Assembly (NCBI GenBank): GCA_022315425.1
Contig: JAIUPT010000038.1
Location: forward strand, 2,285,501-2,349,500
Source: Pseudevernia furfuracea
Lineage: Eukaryota; Ascomycota; Lecanoromycetes; Lecanorales; Parmeliaceae
Direction: 5' to 3'
Length of the DNA stretch: 64,000 nt
The position numbers and the translations under genes were made by a program. A model generated the notes under the pieces. That model did no database searches. It worked only from the letters and a program-made list of their open reading frames with translations, and was not told the DNA's origin. Positions 63,346 through 64,000 of the stretch are shown piece by piece; the first letter of the stretch is position 1; each line of letters begins with the position of its first letter.

Positions 63346-64000
63346 CTGTTCTGTCTTCCTCCTGGCGGCTCTGGGTGCTCAGCTGTTTCCGAGATGCTCA
63401 GATGGACTTGGTCGGCAGGTAAGCGAGCAGTATTGAAAATGAGAATTATGGTTATGGAAGGGTTTCCATATCACGGGCGCAACTGCCGCGTCGAAAGTCA
63501 ATGACGAAGATAGTGGGATTCTCGAGAGAAACGTTGAAGATTCAGATAATCTTGTGGCATTATTCAGCATAAAGAGGGATCACGACGCACTTTTCACGTG
63601 AATATTAGGAACAGTGTAAGAAAGGCAGATGAAAAAGGCCCGTTTGATTGCTGATGTGGATATCTCATGTCGTGGCAGGTAGTAGGATTCAAGGGCTGCC
63701 GACCGAACATCAATGAAGCAATCCACAGTAAATGTTCTCCTTGCTAGCAGCCCATCTTCCTGGAGTACCATGTCGCTATCGCTTTTTCTCATCGTTGCCA
63801 TCTTCTTGATCACGTATTCTATGACTCCGTTGAGTTCTCATGGTTATTGATCAAGTATTCAAACAGTCAGGTATGTTACTCGGATTCTTGTCACAATGGG
63901 AGTCACACGGGCAGGAGACCCGTGCACTAGAGTAGAGCTAGCCACTTTTGGCAATATTGCGTGTGTATGGATACCATGCACTGGCGTGGAGTACACTCCA
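63346..64000. other. Right-edge sequence, no gene seen
   Basis: Only short frames; a 77-codon minus frame (63813-63580) could be a remnant of the 5' end of the decayed membrane-protein gene but shows no family sequence. Confidence 0.4.

Overview
The window is nuclear DNA of a filamentous ascomycete (Pezizomycotina). The support is short introns (about 46-91 nt) with clear fungal branch sites, plus gene families restricted to or typical of that group: a Ppo/linoleate diol synthase, a Zn2Cys6 regulator, a PTH11/rhodopsin-type membrane protein, HbrB, DUF7053-like and DUF7730-like proteins, and small secreted proteins. I could not fix the class. No tRNA, rRNA, CRISPR array or intact transposon was found. 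Gene models come from reading both strands and joining exons at GT/GC-AG sites that restore family-conserved sequence. Where a reading frame could begin at a non-ATG codon, the start was moved to the first sensible ATG.

Layout. 0-7 kb: the 5' end of a TOM1/HUWE1-type HECT E3 ligase running off the left edge, a full-length bifunctional fatty-acid oxygenase (dioxygenase-P450), and a histidine phosphatase with a C-terminal PIP-box. 7-16 kb: 3 kb without a supportable gene, a Ser/Thr/Ala-rich GPI-type wall protein, the very-long-chain enoyl reductase TSC13, and an unusual protein with two tandem internal Zn2Cys6 clusters. 16-25 kb: a fungal family protein of unknown function, head-to-head with dynactin p150-Glued, then a Zn2Cys6 transcription factor. 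25-34 kb: gene-poor, with G-rich and simple repeats, a small membrane protein, a 7-exon rhodopsin-like membrane protein and a hypothetical ORF. 34-42 kb: bifunctional PFK2/FBPase-2, a 207-bp tandem duplication, a peroxisomal ABCD half-transporter and a membrane-anchored HSL-type hydrolase. 43-51 kb: a gene remnant, a coiled-coil protein and then five predicted secreted proteins in a row on the + strand. 51-62 kb: a DUF7730-like protein and housekeeping genes (HbrB of TORC2, GON7 of KEOPS, VPS39 of HOPS, a DUF7053 protein). 62-63.4 kb: a decayed rhodopsin/PTH11-like gene.

How genes relate. Most genes are independent housekeeping loci. Lipid metabolism recurs (Ppo, TSC13, ABCD transporter, HSL hydrolase), but the genes are scattered and I do not infer a pathway cluster. 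The only stretch that looks like a functional or evolutionary unit is the secreted-protein run at 44.8-51.0 kb. It holds a repeat protein with recurring RQ/dibasic sites and two short proteins with similar C-termini. This is the best candidate for an undescribed system.
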